From Neisseriaceae bacterium (GTDB taxonomy: Bacteria > Pseudomonadota > Gammaproteobacteria > Burkholderiales > UBA11063): a DNA stretch of 6,851 nucleotides. Location: assembly GCA_947499925.1 (NCBI GenBank), contig CANMQR010000030.1, positions 1 to 6,851 on the forward strand, written 5' to 3'. The position numbers and the translations under genes are program-made. Under the pieces are notes generated by a model. It ran no database searches. It was not told the DNA's origin and saw only the letters and a program-made list of their open reading frames with translations. Positions 1-5,837 of the stretch are shown here, in pieces. Position 1 is the stretch's first letter; each line of letters starts with the position of its first letter.

Positions 1-1
1 G

Positions 2-208
2 CTTAATATTATAGAAACACAACGTTTATGGTTAAATCGTAACTATAATGATATTTTATTCAGTATTGCCATCAAAAATATAAATGACGTTGTAGATAAT
101 AATAGTATAATTTCATTATCCAAACGCTATGGTGAAATCATGTTACCTAAATATGATAGTGATAAGAAACTTATTTATTCGGATCAATTTGGCTTAACTA
201 ATGTTTAA
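2..208 (+). CDS. cas3: Type I-F Cas3 (Cas2-3 fusion) helicase-nuclease, C-terminal end only
   Basis: This is a partial gene: 68 codons are open from the left edge to a TAA at 206-208. Cas3 is the helicase-nuclease recruited by the Csy complex to unwind and degrade target DNA; in type I-F it is fused to Cas2 and also works with Cas1 in spacer acquisition. The catalytic HD and helicase motifs lie outside the window, so activity cannot be judged. What can be seen is the tail, with SLSKRYGEI followed by YSDQFGL near the stop, which resembles the end of I-F Cas3 proteins as I recall them. Its position 18 bases before csy1 on the same strand is exactly where I-F cas3 sits. Identification rests mainly on context plus this short C-terminal similarity. 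Confidence 0.8.
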   Translation, partial: LNIIETQRLWLNRNYNDILFSIAIKNINDVVDNNSIISLSKRYGEIMLPKYDSDKKLIYSDQFGLTNV

Positions 209-226
209 CAATGGAGAAAATAATTA

Positions 227-1552
227 ATGAAAGATGTAATTGTTCAATTTTTAGATCAAAAAAAAGAAGAGTTTTTACAAGTAAAAATCAAGTCAGAGTT
301 AAATAAAGTCAAGAATAAATTACCAAATGCAGCGATTGAAACTGAAATACAGTGTAAAACCAGAGAGAAATATGCAGAAGAGGCAAATAGCAAATATAAT
401 TTATCTACTTGGATAGAAAATATCAACAAAAAGGCAAAGCCAAATGTAACTACACATCCGGCAAAATTCACCAATGCTAAAATCGATATCGACACCCCTC
501 AAATTTTTTTAGGGCATTATTCGCAAGATGGCTACCTCAAAACAGGAAATGTATTACTTAAAGATAAAGTTGATGTTTCTGGGAACTCAGCTACAAATAC
601 AGTAATTTATGAATTATATGAATTACTTGATATGAATATAGGGAACAATCAAACCATTGTAGACAAATTTAAGCAAGATGATCCGTCATTAATTGAATTA
701 ATTACACAATTAAATGGAAATTTTAAAGATATAAAGTCTAAATGTTTAAACGTATATTACGGTTCAGAAAATATTAATCAAACTCACGGTTGTATTCGAC
801 AAGTTTATTTTCCCGTGTATGATGGTTATAACCTCTTATCTATAAAGACAGCCTCAATGTTGATGTATGAAGTCAAAAATCGCATTGATCAACTAAATAT
901 CTGGATTGAGGGAAAACATATTAGAGATTTTAAAAAAAATAATAAATTATGCGAAATAACAGAGTTCCACGAAATATATAATATCACAGAAATTGGTTTT
1001 AGCAATAATGATTTTATAAAAATGGGGAATTATAGTTACCTAAATGTAAAAAATAAAGGCATTGCTTATTTATTGTCTAGTGTACCTCCTATTTTGAAAA
1101 AAAGAAATATTCGATTACCGAATACAAACTTTTTTTCTCAGTGTTTATATCGTGGCAAATTTAAAGAGAAATTTACAAAATTACATAACCTAATGAAACT
1201 AGAGATCAGTAATTTAAATATAAGAAATGGAATTCAAAATATTATATGTTCTATTATCGATGATATATTATATGTTGCTTTTACTATTCGCAAATCAGAT
1301 TGTGGTTGGTCAAATACTGACTACTACTCAAACTTACCCAAAAGTCAACGTATTTGGTTAGATGATATCAATCAAGAAGAGAGAGCCATCCAAATAGGAT
1401 GGAGAGAAGAAGTTAGTCAAGAAATCGCTAGATGGTTACTAAAATCATATGAACTCTCTATTTCTGATGCTATTTTATTAAGTACAACTGAACTCATCGA
1501 GGTACATAAAATAGTGATTGATATCATGGAACATGATAAGGAGTTTTTCTAA
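227..1552 (+). CDS. csy1: Csy1 / Cas8f, large subunit of the type I-F Csy surveillance complex
   Basis: A 441-residue protein, close to the ~430 residues usual for the family. Csy1 pairs with Csy2 at the crRNA 5' handle and recognises the GG/CC PAM of the target. The family motif DV.GN is at residues 116-120. The segment YLNVKNKGIAYLLSSVPP (271-288) matches the family's conserved LN....G.AYLL.S.PP stretch. Just before it the usual GG(S/T)KPQNIS loop is changed, but a lysine (K265) and an asparagine (N268) remain at the positions that align with the PAM lysine wedge and PAM-contact asparagine described for the Pseudomonas protein; N120 would be the other contact. The C-terminal part has IWLDD and GWREE...IARWLL. 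The ATG at 227 follows GGAG at 213-216. The stop overlaps the csy2 start by one base (TAATG), suggesting translational coupling. Confidence 0.95.
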   Translation: MKDVIVQFLDQKKEEFLQVKIKSELNKVKNKLPNAAIETEIQCKTREKYAEEANSKYNLSTWIENINKKAKPNVTTHPAKFTNAKIDIDTPQIFLGHYSQDGYLKTGNVLLKDKVDVSGNSATNTVIYELYELLDMNIGNNQTIVDKFKQDDPSLIELITQLNGNFKDIKSKCLNVYYGSENINQTHGCIRQVYFPVYDGYNLLSIKTASMLMYEVKNRIDQLNIWIEGKHIRDFKKNNKLCEITEFHEIYNITEIGFSNNDFIKMGNYSYLNVKNKGIAYLLSSVPPILKKRNIRLPNTNFFSQCLYRGKFKEKFTKLHNLMKLEISNLNIRNGIQNIICSIIDDILYVAFTIRKSDCGWSNTDYYSNLPKSQRIWLDDINQEERAIQIGWREEVSQEIARWLLKSYELSISDAILLSTTELIEVHKIVIDIMEHDKEFF

Positions 1553-2451
1553 TGCGATATTTTATTTTAATTTCACACTTAAAGCTACAAAATGCTAATG
1601 CGATGAGTAGCCCATATACAATTGGCTTCCCTGCAATGACGTCTTGGTTAGGAGGTGTACACGCCATACAGCGTAAATTAGAAACCACTTCTTATAAAGG
1701 AATAACTTTAGATAAAGTAGCAATTAGTTGTCATGATTTTGATTTACAAACTTATCGAGGCAAAAGTGATTTTGTTAATTCTATTATTGGTACTGCAAAT
1801 CCATTAGACAAAGATGGTAGTCGCCCTGCATTTATTGCGGAAGCTCGTTGTCATTTAGATGTTTCATTATTAGTAGAATGCTTAAATTTTAACCTTAATC
1901 CAGATGATTTTGCTGATTTTGAAAACTATATAAAGCAATTAGTACTATGCATGAAATATGCAGGTGGAGACGTTGTAGATGTGAAAAACTGTGAAATTAT
2001 CAAATTTGATGATTATAGTGACAATAATCGTGATTTTAATAAAATATTACATAACCTAATGTTAGGGCATGTTTTGATTGAGCGCCGTGACTTAGTAAAA
2101 AACACAATGCAAAACGAGCAAAAAGATGCGCTAGACGCTATATTAGATTATCTCAAAATAACTCATAGTGCTACTCAAGATGATAATTCGACTATTACTT
2201 GGACATCTTCTCGTAAAACAAATGGTTGGCTTGTACCAATTGCAGTTGGTTTTCAAGGAATATCAGATCTTGGGTATGCTAAAAACCAAAGAGATGATAC
2301 AACACCACATCGTTTTGCTGAAAGTATTGTGACATTAGGAGAATTTGTAATGCCTTATCGTATTAAACAAATTGATGATATGCTATGGCAATATCGTGTT
2401 GATCTAGAAAATAATTTATATCTTTGTCAAAACTTAATCATAACTAATTAA
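1552..2451 (+). CDS. csy2: Csy2 / Cas5f, crRNA 5'-handle-binding subunit
   Basis: A 299-residue Cas5-type RAMP protein, a little shorter than the ~325 residues of the Pseudomonas protein. It forms a heterodimer with Csy1 and caps the crRNA 5' handle. Family signatures are clear and in order: LKLQNANAMSSPYTIGFPA (residues 10-28), WLGGVHAIQRKL (32-43), AISCHDFD (57-64), RPAFIAEARCHLDVSLLVE (91-109), NGWLVPIAVGFQGIS (224-238) and RFAESIVTLGEF (254-265). The ATG at 1552 shares a base with the csy1 stop and is preceded by AAGGAG at 1538-1543, inside the end of csy1, so the two products are probably made in coupled amounts. No internal stop or frameshift is seen. Neighbouring genes leave little room for another assignment. 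Confidence 0.95.
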   Translation: MRYFILISHLKLQNANAMSSPYTIGFPAMTSWLGGVHAIQRKLETTSYKGITLDKVAISCHDFDLQTYRGKSDFVNSIIGTANPLDKDGSRPAFIAEARCHLDVSLLVECLNFNLNPDDFADFENYIKQLVLCMKYAGGDVVDVKNCEIIKFDDYSDNNRDFNKILHNLMLGHVLIERRDLVKNTMQNEQKDALDAILDYLKITHSATQDDNSTITWTSSRKTNGWLVPIAVGFQGISDLGYAKNQRDDTTPHRFAESIVTLGEFVMPYRIKQIDDMLWQYRVDLENNLYLCQNLIITN

Positions 2452-2476
2452 ATTAATTTTAGAAGGAAAATTTAAA

Positions 2477-3487
2477 ATGGCTAAAAATAAAACTAACATT
2501 GTAACAGTGTTGTCATTCGAAAAGAAGCTCGTACCATCTGATGGCTATTTATATGGTACATCTTGGAATAGCCGCAACTCTGCAGAACCATTGGTATTAA
2601 TAGAGAAGTCGGTTAGGGGTACAGTCTCAAATCGATTACCGAAAGAAGTGCAAAATGACCCTATGAAATTAAACGCTAAAATAGAAAATCCAAATCCGCA
2701 AAAAGTAGATGCTTGTGCCTTAAGTGAGCATCAAAATACTTTAAAAGTAAGTTTCACTTTGAAAGTACTTGGAGGGGTTCAAAATCCATCAGCTTGTAAT
2801 AATGAAGAATTTTATAAATCTTATCAGGTGGTGGCAACAAATTATATAGAAAAATATAAGTTTAAAGAATTAGCTAAACGATATGCATTAAATATCGCCA
2901 ACGGCAGATTTTTATGGCGTAATCGTGTTGGTGCAGAAAAAATTGAGATAAATGTCATAATGAATGAACAACAAACATGGTCATTTAATGCTTTTGATTA
3001 CAAGATTAATGAATTTGACAGTGCAGATAACAAAATTAATGAATTAGCCGAACAAATAGCTAAAGCTTTATCTGGTGAATTACCATATTTATTATTAAAA
3101 ATTGATGCATTCGCTTTGGTAGGAAATGGTCAAGAGGTATATCCTAGTGAAGAATTAGTTTTAAATAAAGGTAAAGGCAATAAAAGTAAAATATTATATC
3201 AAGTAAATAATATTGCGGCGATGCATTCTCAGAAGATAGGCAATGCATTAAGAACTATAGATACTTGGTATCCAGATTTTAATGAAAAACATATCGCAAT
3301 TGCAATTGAACCATATGGAGTAGTAACTAATCTTGGGAAAGCATACCGCGAACAGCGAAATGAAGATTTCTTTAGCTTATTTGATAAATATGCATTAGGT
3401 AACGAGCTTGAAAATGCAGAACAAGAGCATTATGTTATGGCAGTATTAGTTCGTGGTGGAGTATTTGGGCAAAGCGGTAAGGAGTAA
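2477..3487 (+). CDS. csy3: Csy3 / Cas7f, backbone subunit of the Csy complex
   Basis: A 336-residue Cas7-type protein, near the ~340 usual for the family; six copies form the helical backbone that holds the crRNA spacer and the target strand. It is the best conserved gene of the window. Visible signatures are VLSFEKKL.PSD (11-22), KSVRGTVSNRL (44-54), TLKVLGG (94-100) with NPSACN (103-108), RFLWRNRVGAE (144-154), HSQKIGNALRTIDTWYPD (250-267), EPYG followed by GKAYR, and the C-terminal RGGVFG (326-331). The ATG at 2477 is preceded by AGAAGGAA at 2461-2468 and lies 25 bases after csy2. This small gap with its own ribosome site fits the higher copy number needed for this subunit. No disruption is seen. 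Confidence 0.97.
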   Translation: MAKNKTNIVTVLSFEKKLVPSDGYLYGTSWNSRNSAEPLVLIEKSVRGTVSNRLPKEVQNDPMKLNAKIENPNPQKVDACALSEHQNTLKVSFTLKVLGGVQNPSACNNEEFYKSYQVVATNYIEKYKFKELAKRYALNIANGRFLWRNRVGAEKIEINVIMNEQQTWSFNAFDYKINEFDSADNKINELAEQIAKALSGELPYLLLKIDAFALVGNGQEVYPSEELVLNKGKGNKSKILYQVNNIAAMHSQKIGNALRTIDTWYPDFNEKHIAIAIEPYGVVTNLGKAYREQRNEDFFSLFDKYALGNELENAEQEHYVMAVLVRGGVFGQSGKE

Positions 3488-3490
3488 TAT

Positions 3491-4093
3491 ATGCATTATT
3501 TCCAAGAAATTACCTTGATTGAGCAAGTAGAAATATCGCAATATTTCATTTGGTCAAAACTTTATGGACAACTACACATTGCACTAGTGGAAATACATAA
3601 TCAAAATCTAAACTCCAATATAGGCGTTTCATTTCCACAATATATATATCAGAAAAATGAAGAAGGGAAACCCATTATAACTTTAGGTGCAAAGCTTAGA
3701 ATTTTTGCACCTACTGAAGCTATATTGCAGCAATTAAATATAATTAAATGGCTTGACCGATTATCTGACTATGTACATATTAGTTCAATTCGTCCTGTAC
3801 CGCAAGATAAAATTTTGTCATACGCAAGTTTTCAGAGAAAACAGGTTAAAACAAATGCGGAGCGTCTTGCCAGACACCGTGTAAAAACAAAAAATGACAT
3901 TAGTTTAGATGATGCAATAAAATTATATCAAAAACGAATCACTAAAACAGACTTGCCATTTATTCAAATGAAAAGTTTAACTAGTAATAAACATTTTAAA
4001 CTGTTTATAGCAAAAAAAGAGTCTCCAAAATCAAATGAGTTTGAATTTAATGCTTATGGTTTAAGTTCTAAATCCACAGTTCCAGAATTTTAA
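3491..4093 (+). CDS. cas6f: Cas6f / Csy4, CRISPR repeat-processing endoribonuclease
   Basis: A 200-residue protein, slightly longer than the 187-residue Pseudomonas enzyme. It cuts the array transcript at the 3' base of each repeat hairpin and stays bound to it. The catalytic histidine is at H29 (YGQLH), the same number as in the Pseudomonas protein. S162 in KSLTSNKHFKLFI (161-173) aligns with its S148, and Y189 in NAYGLS with Y176. A basic helix (R125, R128, R130, K132, K134 in NAERLARHRVKTK) matches the arginine-rich helix that grips the hairpin groove. The C-terminus TVPEF corresponds to the family's conserved VP.F ending. TAAGGAG at 3478-3484, spanning the end of csy3, serves the ATG at 3491, only 3 bases after the csy3 stop. 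The active site looks complete, so processing of the adjacent array is expected. Confidence 0.95.
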   Translation: MHYFQEITLIEQVEISQYFIWSKLYGQLHIALVEIHNQNLNSNIGVSFPQYIYQKNEEGKPIITLGAKLRIFAPTEAILQQLNIIKWLDRLSDYVHISSIRPVPQDKILSYASFQRKQVKTNAERLARHRVKTKNDISLDDAIKLYQKRITKTDLPFIQMKSLTSNKHFKLFIAKKESPKSNEFEFNAYGLSSKSTVPEF

Positions 4094-4107
4094 CCTATAT
4101 TTTATTA

Positions 4108-4120
4108 GCTCTTTAACAAT
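4108..4120 (+). promoter_or_regulatory. boxA-like Nus-factor antitermination element in the CRISPR leader
   Basis: The 13 bases GCTCTTTAACAAT match the boxA of enterobacterial rRNA leaders (core GCTCTTTAACA) without a mismatch. In RNA, boxA binds NusB-NusE and protects untranslated transcripts from Rho. boxA elements in CRISPR leaders, protecting arrays from Rho, have been described before. Here it is on the transcribed strand, 15 bases after the cas6f stop and 118 bases before the first repeat, so the placement suits that role. Function is inferred. Confidence 0.75.
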
Positions 4121-4127
4121 TCAAGTA

Positions 4128-4140
4128 TATCAATAGCTTA
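4128..4140 (+). promoter_or_regulatory. Predicted IHF binding site in the leader
   Basis: The sequence TATCAATAGCTTA fits the IHF consensus WATCAANNNNTTR at every defined position. IHF bends the leader so that the Cas1-Cas2 (here Cas1-Cas2-3) integrase inserts new spacers at the first repeat, as shown for I-E and reported for I-F. It lies 85 bases upstream of repeat 1. In AT-rich DNA such a match can arise by chance, so its position is the main support. Confidence 0.55.
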
Positions 4141-4159
4141 CAGCAGAGCATGAAAACTT

Positions 4160-4182
4160 TGGTTAAAATTGTAAATTAACCA
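4160..4182. repeat. Leader inverted repeat TGGTTAA / TTAACCA
   Basis: Two perfect 7-base arms (4160-4166 and 4176-4182) are separated by 9 bases. The same TGGTTAA is formed at the leader-repeat junction (4224-4230), where GTTAA belongs to the repeat. The element could be a protein site used in leader recognition, or coincidence in AT-rich DNA. Confidence 0.4.
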
Positions 4183-4225
4183 CTAATTTATTGTTGTAAG
4201 CCATTTTTTCTATGATAAAATACTG

Positions 4226-4733
4226 GTTAACTGCCACATAGGCAGCTTAGAAAATATATGGGTCAAGCAATGAATATTAATGGTTGTTAACTGCCACATA
4301 GGCAGCTTAGAAATTTCTAAAGAATGGAATTATAACACATATGATGTTAACTGCCACATAGGCAGCTTAGAAAAGTATTTTCAAGAGTAAGAATATGAGC
4401 TAATGGTTAACTGCCACATAGGCAGCTTAGAAATATTTGGAAAAAGAGTTTGGTGACAAAATATAGTTAACTGCCACATAGGCAGCTTAGAAATTGTATA
4501 GATTGTGCAAAAGTAATTTCTAATAGTTAACTGCCACATAGGCAGCTTAGAAATCGTGATGAAAATGAAAGGTTTTTAATATTAAGTTAACTGCCACATA
4601 GGCAGCTTAGAAAATTACCACACATTTTATACCGTTGTGCATTGCGTTAACTGCCACATAGGCAGCTTAGAAATACCATATTGAGGGCACTTTGTCAAAT
4701 AACCCGTTAACTGCCACATAGGCAGCTTAGAAA
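4226..4733 (+). CRISPR. Type I-F CRISPR array, 9 repeats and 8 spacers
   Basis: Nine identical 28-bp repeats start at 4226, 4286, 4346, 4406, 4466, 4526, 4586, 4646 and 4706, an exact 60-bp period, so all eight spacers are 32 bp, the I-F norm. The repeat begins GTTAAC, has a 5-bp stem CTGCC/GGCAG around loop ACATA, and ends CTTAGAAA. It differs from common I-F repeats mainly at the fourth base (A for C) and in the loop. Cas6f should cut after the G at repeat position 20, leaving the 8-base 5' handle CUUAGAAA and the hairpin at the 3' end. Spacers lie at 4254-4285, 4314-4345, 4374-4405, 4434-4465, 4494-4525, 4554-4585, 4614-4645 and 4674-4705. I saw no match of a spacer elsewhere in the window; targets are unknown. 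The leader-proximal, newest end is on the left, next to cas6f. Confidence 0.99.
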
Positions 4734-4796
4734 TTCAATTTTAATATTTTAAAAAGAAAAACATTGCTATACATAGCTTAAAAGGCAAAATGAGCA

Positions 4797-4821
4797 TTTT
4801 TTGCGTACATTACGCAAAAAA
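4797..4821. repeat. Perfect 11-bp inverted repeat between the array and rpn
   Basis: The arms TTTTTTGCGTA (4797-4807) and TACGCAAAAAA (4811-4821) are exact reverse complements around the loop CAT. The T-tract comes before the stem and the A-tract after it on both strands, the reverse of an intrinsic terminator, so it is not a standard terminator. It ends 17 bases before a TATAAT box, overlapping the -35 region of a putative rpn promoter, which makes an operator or other protein-binding site the more likely reading. Confidence 0.7.
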
Positions 4822-4838
4822 AATCTTAAATCATTATT

Positions 4839-4844
4839 TATAAT
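4839..4844 (+). promoter_or_regulatory. Candidate -10 box for rpn
   Basis: A perfect TATAAT stands 51 bases before the rpn start codon. No convincing -35 hexamer is found 16-18 bases upstream, where the right arm (A-tract) of the inverted repeat 4797-4821 lies. Activity might therefore depend on an activator, or be blocked by a protein bound to the palindrome. Confidence 0.4.
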
Positions 4845-4895
4845 CACCACTGGAATAAGATTTCCTGATTTTAATTTATTTTTCATGGTAAAATA

Positions 4896-5837
4896 ATGAG
4901 TAAGAATAACACAGATAATCTAATAAAAAAACATGATGAGCTTAGTAAAAAATTCTTAACAGATATTAATATGGCACGAGAGTTTTTAGAAATTCATCTA
5001 GATAAAATTGTAGTTGCAAAACGGGACTTAAAAACACTAACTATAGAATCAGGTTCATATATTGAAGATGATCTACAGAAGTATTTTTCTGATATAGTAT
5101 ACAAAGTTGATTTACTTGATAAAACAAACTGTGCGTATATATACATGCTGATAGAGCATCAGTCAAAAGCTGAAAGACTAATGCCGTTACGGATATTGAG
5201 ATATCAGTTGTCAATATTACAAAAGCATATAGATACGCATAAGATAGATGGTAATTTACCATCAGTAGTACCGCTAGTATTTTATAATGGGGCAAAGTCA
5301 CCTTATCCATATACTACAGAGATTAGAGATCTCTTTGCAGATATTGATATAATAGATAAAATACCTTTAGGTACATTTGGCTTAGTAGATTTGACAGTTA
5401 TGTCAAATGATGAAATACTAAAGCATGGTAAATTAGCCTTACTAGAAATGGTGCTAAAGCATATCCATGTCAGAGATTTTAGAAAAGTAGCAGAGTTAAT
5501 ATATAATGCAGTATTTATTGCTTATAGAGATAACATACAAAAAAGCTTATTTGATAGTGCGGTAGCATATCTAATGAAAGCTCGAGAAGCACAAGAGTTA
5601 CAGCCATTATTTGAACAAATTATAACTAATATAGATAATTACAAGGGGGGTGTTATGACATACGCAGAAGAGTTAAGACAGGAAGGACTACAAAAGGGAC
5701 TACAAGAAGGACGTCAAGAAGGAGTGCATTATATGGCTAAAGAATTACTTAAGTTTGGTGTTGAAGAGTCTATAGTGGCTAAAGCTTCGCATTTAAGCCA
5801 AAAAGAGCTTGATGAAATAAAAAAATCCTTAAATTAA
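4896..5837 (+). CDS. Rpn-family PD-(D/E)XK recombination-promoting nuclease (putative transposase family)
   Basis: A 313-residue protein of the Rpn / 'putative transposase YhgA-like' family: DNA endonucleases that promote RecA-independent recombination in E. coli and act in phage defence. The N-terminal signature HDELSKKFL....AREFLEIHL (13-35) is followed by the nuclease core: DLKTL (44-48), D66 in YFSDIVYKV (63-71) and E87-H-Q89 in LIEHQS (85-90), giving the D...E-x-Q pattern of this PD-(D/E)XK clan. MPLRILRYQ (96-104) and PLVFYNG (126-132) are also typical. The tail has QEG/KG repeats (262-276) and a helical end, as usual in full-length Rpn proteins. The start at 4896 has only a weak ribosome site (GG at 4887-4888). 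The gene looks intact. It follows the CRISPR array on the same strand and probably has its own promoter. No terminal repeats of an insertion sequence are seen, so I do not call a mobile element. Confidence 0.9.
   Translation: MSKNNTDNLIKKHDELSKKFLTDINMAREFLEIHLDKIVVAKRDLKTLTIESGSYIEDDLQKYFSDIVYKVDLLDKTNCAYIYMLIEHQSKAERLMPLRILRYQLSILQKHIDTHKIDGNLPSVVPLVFYNGAKSPYPYTTEIRDLFADIDIIDKIPLGTFGLVDLTVMSNDEILKHGKLALLEMVLKHIHVRDFRKVAELIYNAVFIAYRDNIQKSLFDSAVAYLMKAREAQELQPLFEQIITNIDNYKGGVMTYAEELRQEGLQKGLQEGRQEGVHYMAKELLKFGVEESIVAKASHLSQKELDEIKKSLN
5643..5650 (+). promoter_or_regulatory. Internal ribosome binding site within rpn
   Basis: The sequence AAGGGGGG, followed by TG, resembles the extended Shine-Dalgarno AAGGAGGTG and stands four bases before an in-frame ATG at 5655. 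It pairs better with the 16S tail than anything before the full-length rpn start at 4896. A run of six G is striking in such AT-rich DNA. Confidence 0.5.
5655..5837 (+). CDS. Putative intragenic Rpn small protein (RpnS-like, C-terminal antitoxin)
   Basis: This in-frame internal product would be 60 residues long, starting at codon 254 (M254) of the rpn gene and ending at the same stop. It would hold the EG-repeat stretch and the helical C-terminus but no nuclease core. In E. coli, rpn genes are known to make such a short C-terminal protein from an internal start; it binds the full-length nuclease and blocks its toxicity. Here the ATG at 5655 has the strong G-rich ribosome site at 5643-5650. 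A second in-frame ATG at 5733 (codon 280) has a canonical AAGGAG at 5719-5724 with an 8-base spacing and would give 34 residues. The second may be incidental, because EG codons (GAAGGA) themselves look like ribosome sites. The existence of either product is inference; the start signals are seen. Confidence 0.5.
   Translation: MTYAEELRQEGLQKGLQEGRQEGVHYMAKELLKFGVEESIVAKASHLSQKELDEIKKSLN
5719..5724 (+). promoter_or_regulatory. Second internal Shine-Dalgarno in rpn, before ATG 5733
   Basis: A perfect AAGGAG lies 8 bases before the in-frame ATG at 5733 (codon 280). It could start a 34-residue C-terminal fragment. The sequence also encodes part of the EG repeat (Glu-Gly), so it may be a by-product of coding. 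Confidence 0.3.

Larger units (their letters stand above)
4094..4225 (+). promoter_or_regulatory. CRISPR leader
   Basis: This AT-rich non-coding stretch runs from the cas6f stop to the first repeat and is on the side expected for an I-F leader, given that repeats end in CTTAGAAA on this strand. It contains a boxA-like element (4108-4120), an IHF consensus match (4128-4140) and an inverted pair TGGTTAA / TTAACCA (4160-4166 and 4176-4182). The sequence TGGTTAA recurs directly at the leader-repeat junction (4224-4230). A possible promoter placing boxA at the transcript start is TCCACA (4073-4078) with TATATT (4096-4101), 17 bases apart, but it is weak; read-through from the cas operon is an alternative source of array RNA. 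Confidence 0.8.

Noticed and set aside
256..495. Open frame of 79 codons on the minus strand
   Set aside because: It lies wholly inside csy1, has no recognisable motif or ribosome site, and the opposite strand encodes a conserved Cas protein.
4191..4221. Promoter-like TTGTAA (4194-4199) and TAAAAT (4216-4221) just before repeat 1
   Set aside because: Spacing of 16 is acceptable, but transcription would start inside repeat 1 and miss the boxA element; AT-rich DNA yields such hexamers easily.
4226..4733. CRISPR-associated transposon (Tn7-like I-F3) context
   Set aside because: The csy1 and csy2 genes are separate, cas3 is present, and no tniQ or tns genes are seen; this is an ordinary I-F1-type arrangement.
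4797..4823. Intrinsic terminator after the array
   Set aside because: The hairpin is followed by A, not T, on both strands, so it lacks the U-tract needed for intrinsic termination.
5041..5310. Open frame of 89 codons on the minus strand
   Set aside because: It is antisense to the nuclease core of rpn, whose motifs are clear; no independent support.
4896..5837. Insertion sequence carrying the 'putative transposase' gene
   Set aside because: Despite the old family name, Rpn proteins are nucleases; no flanking terminal inverted repeats or target duplication were found around the gene.
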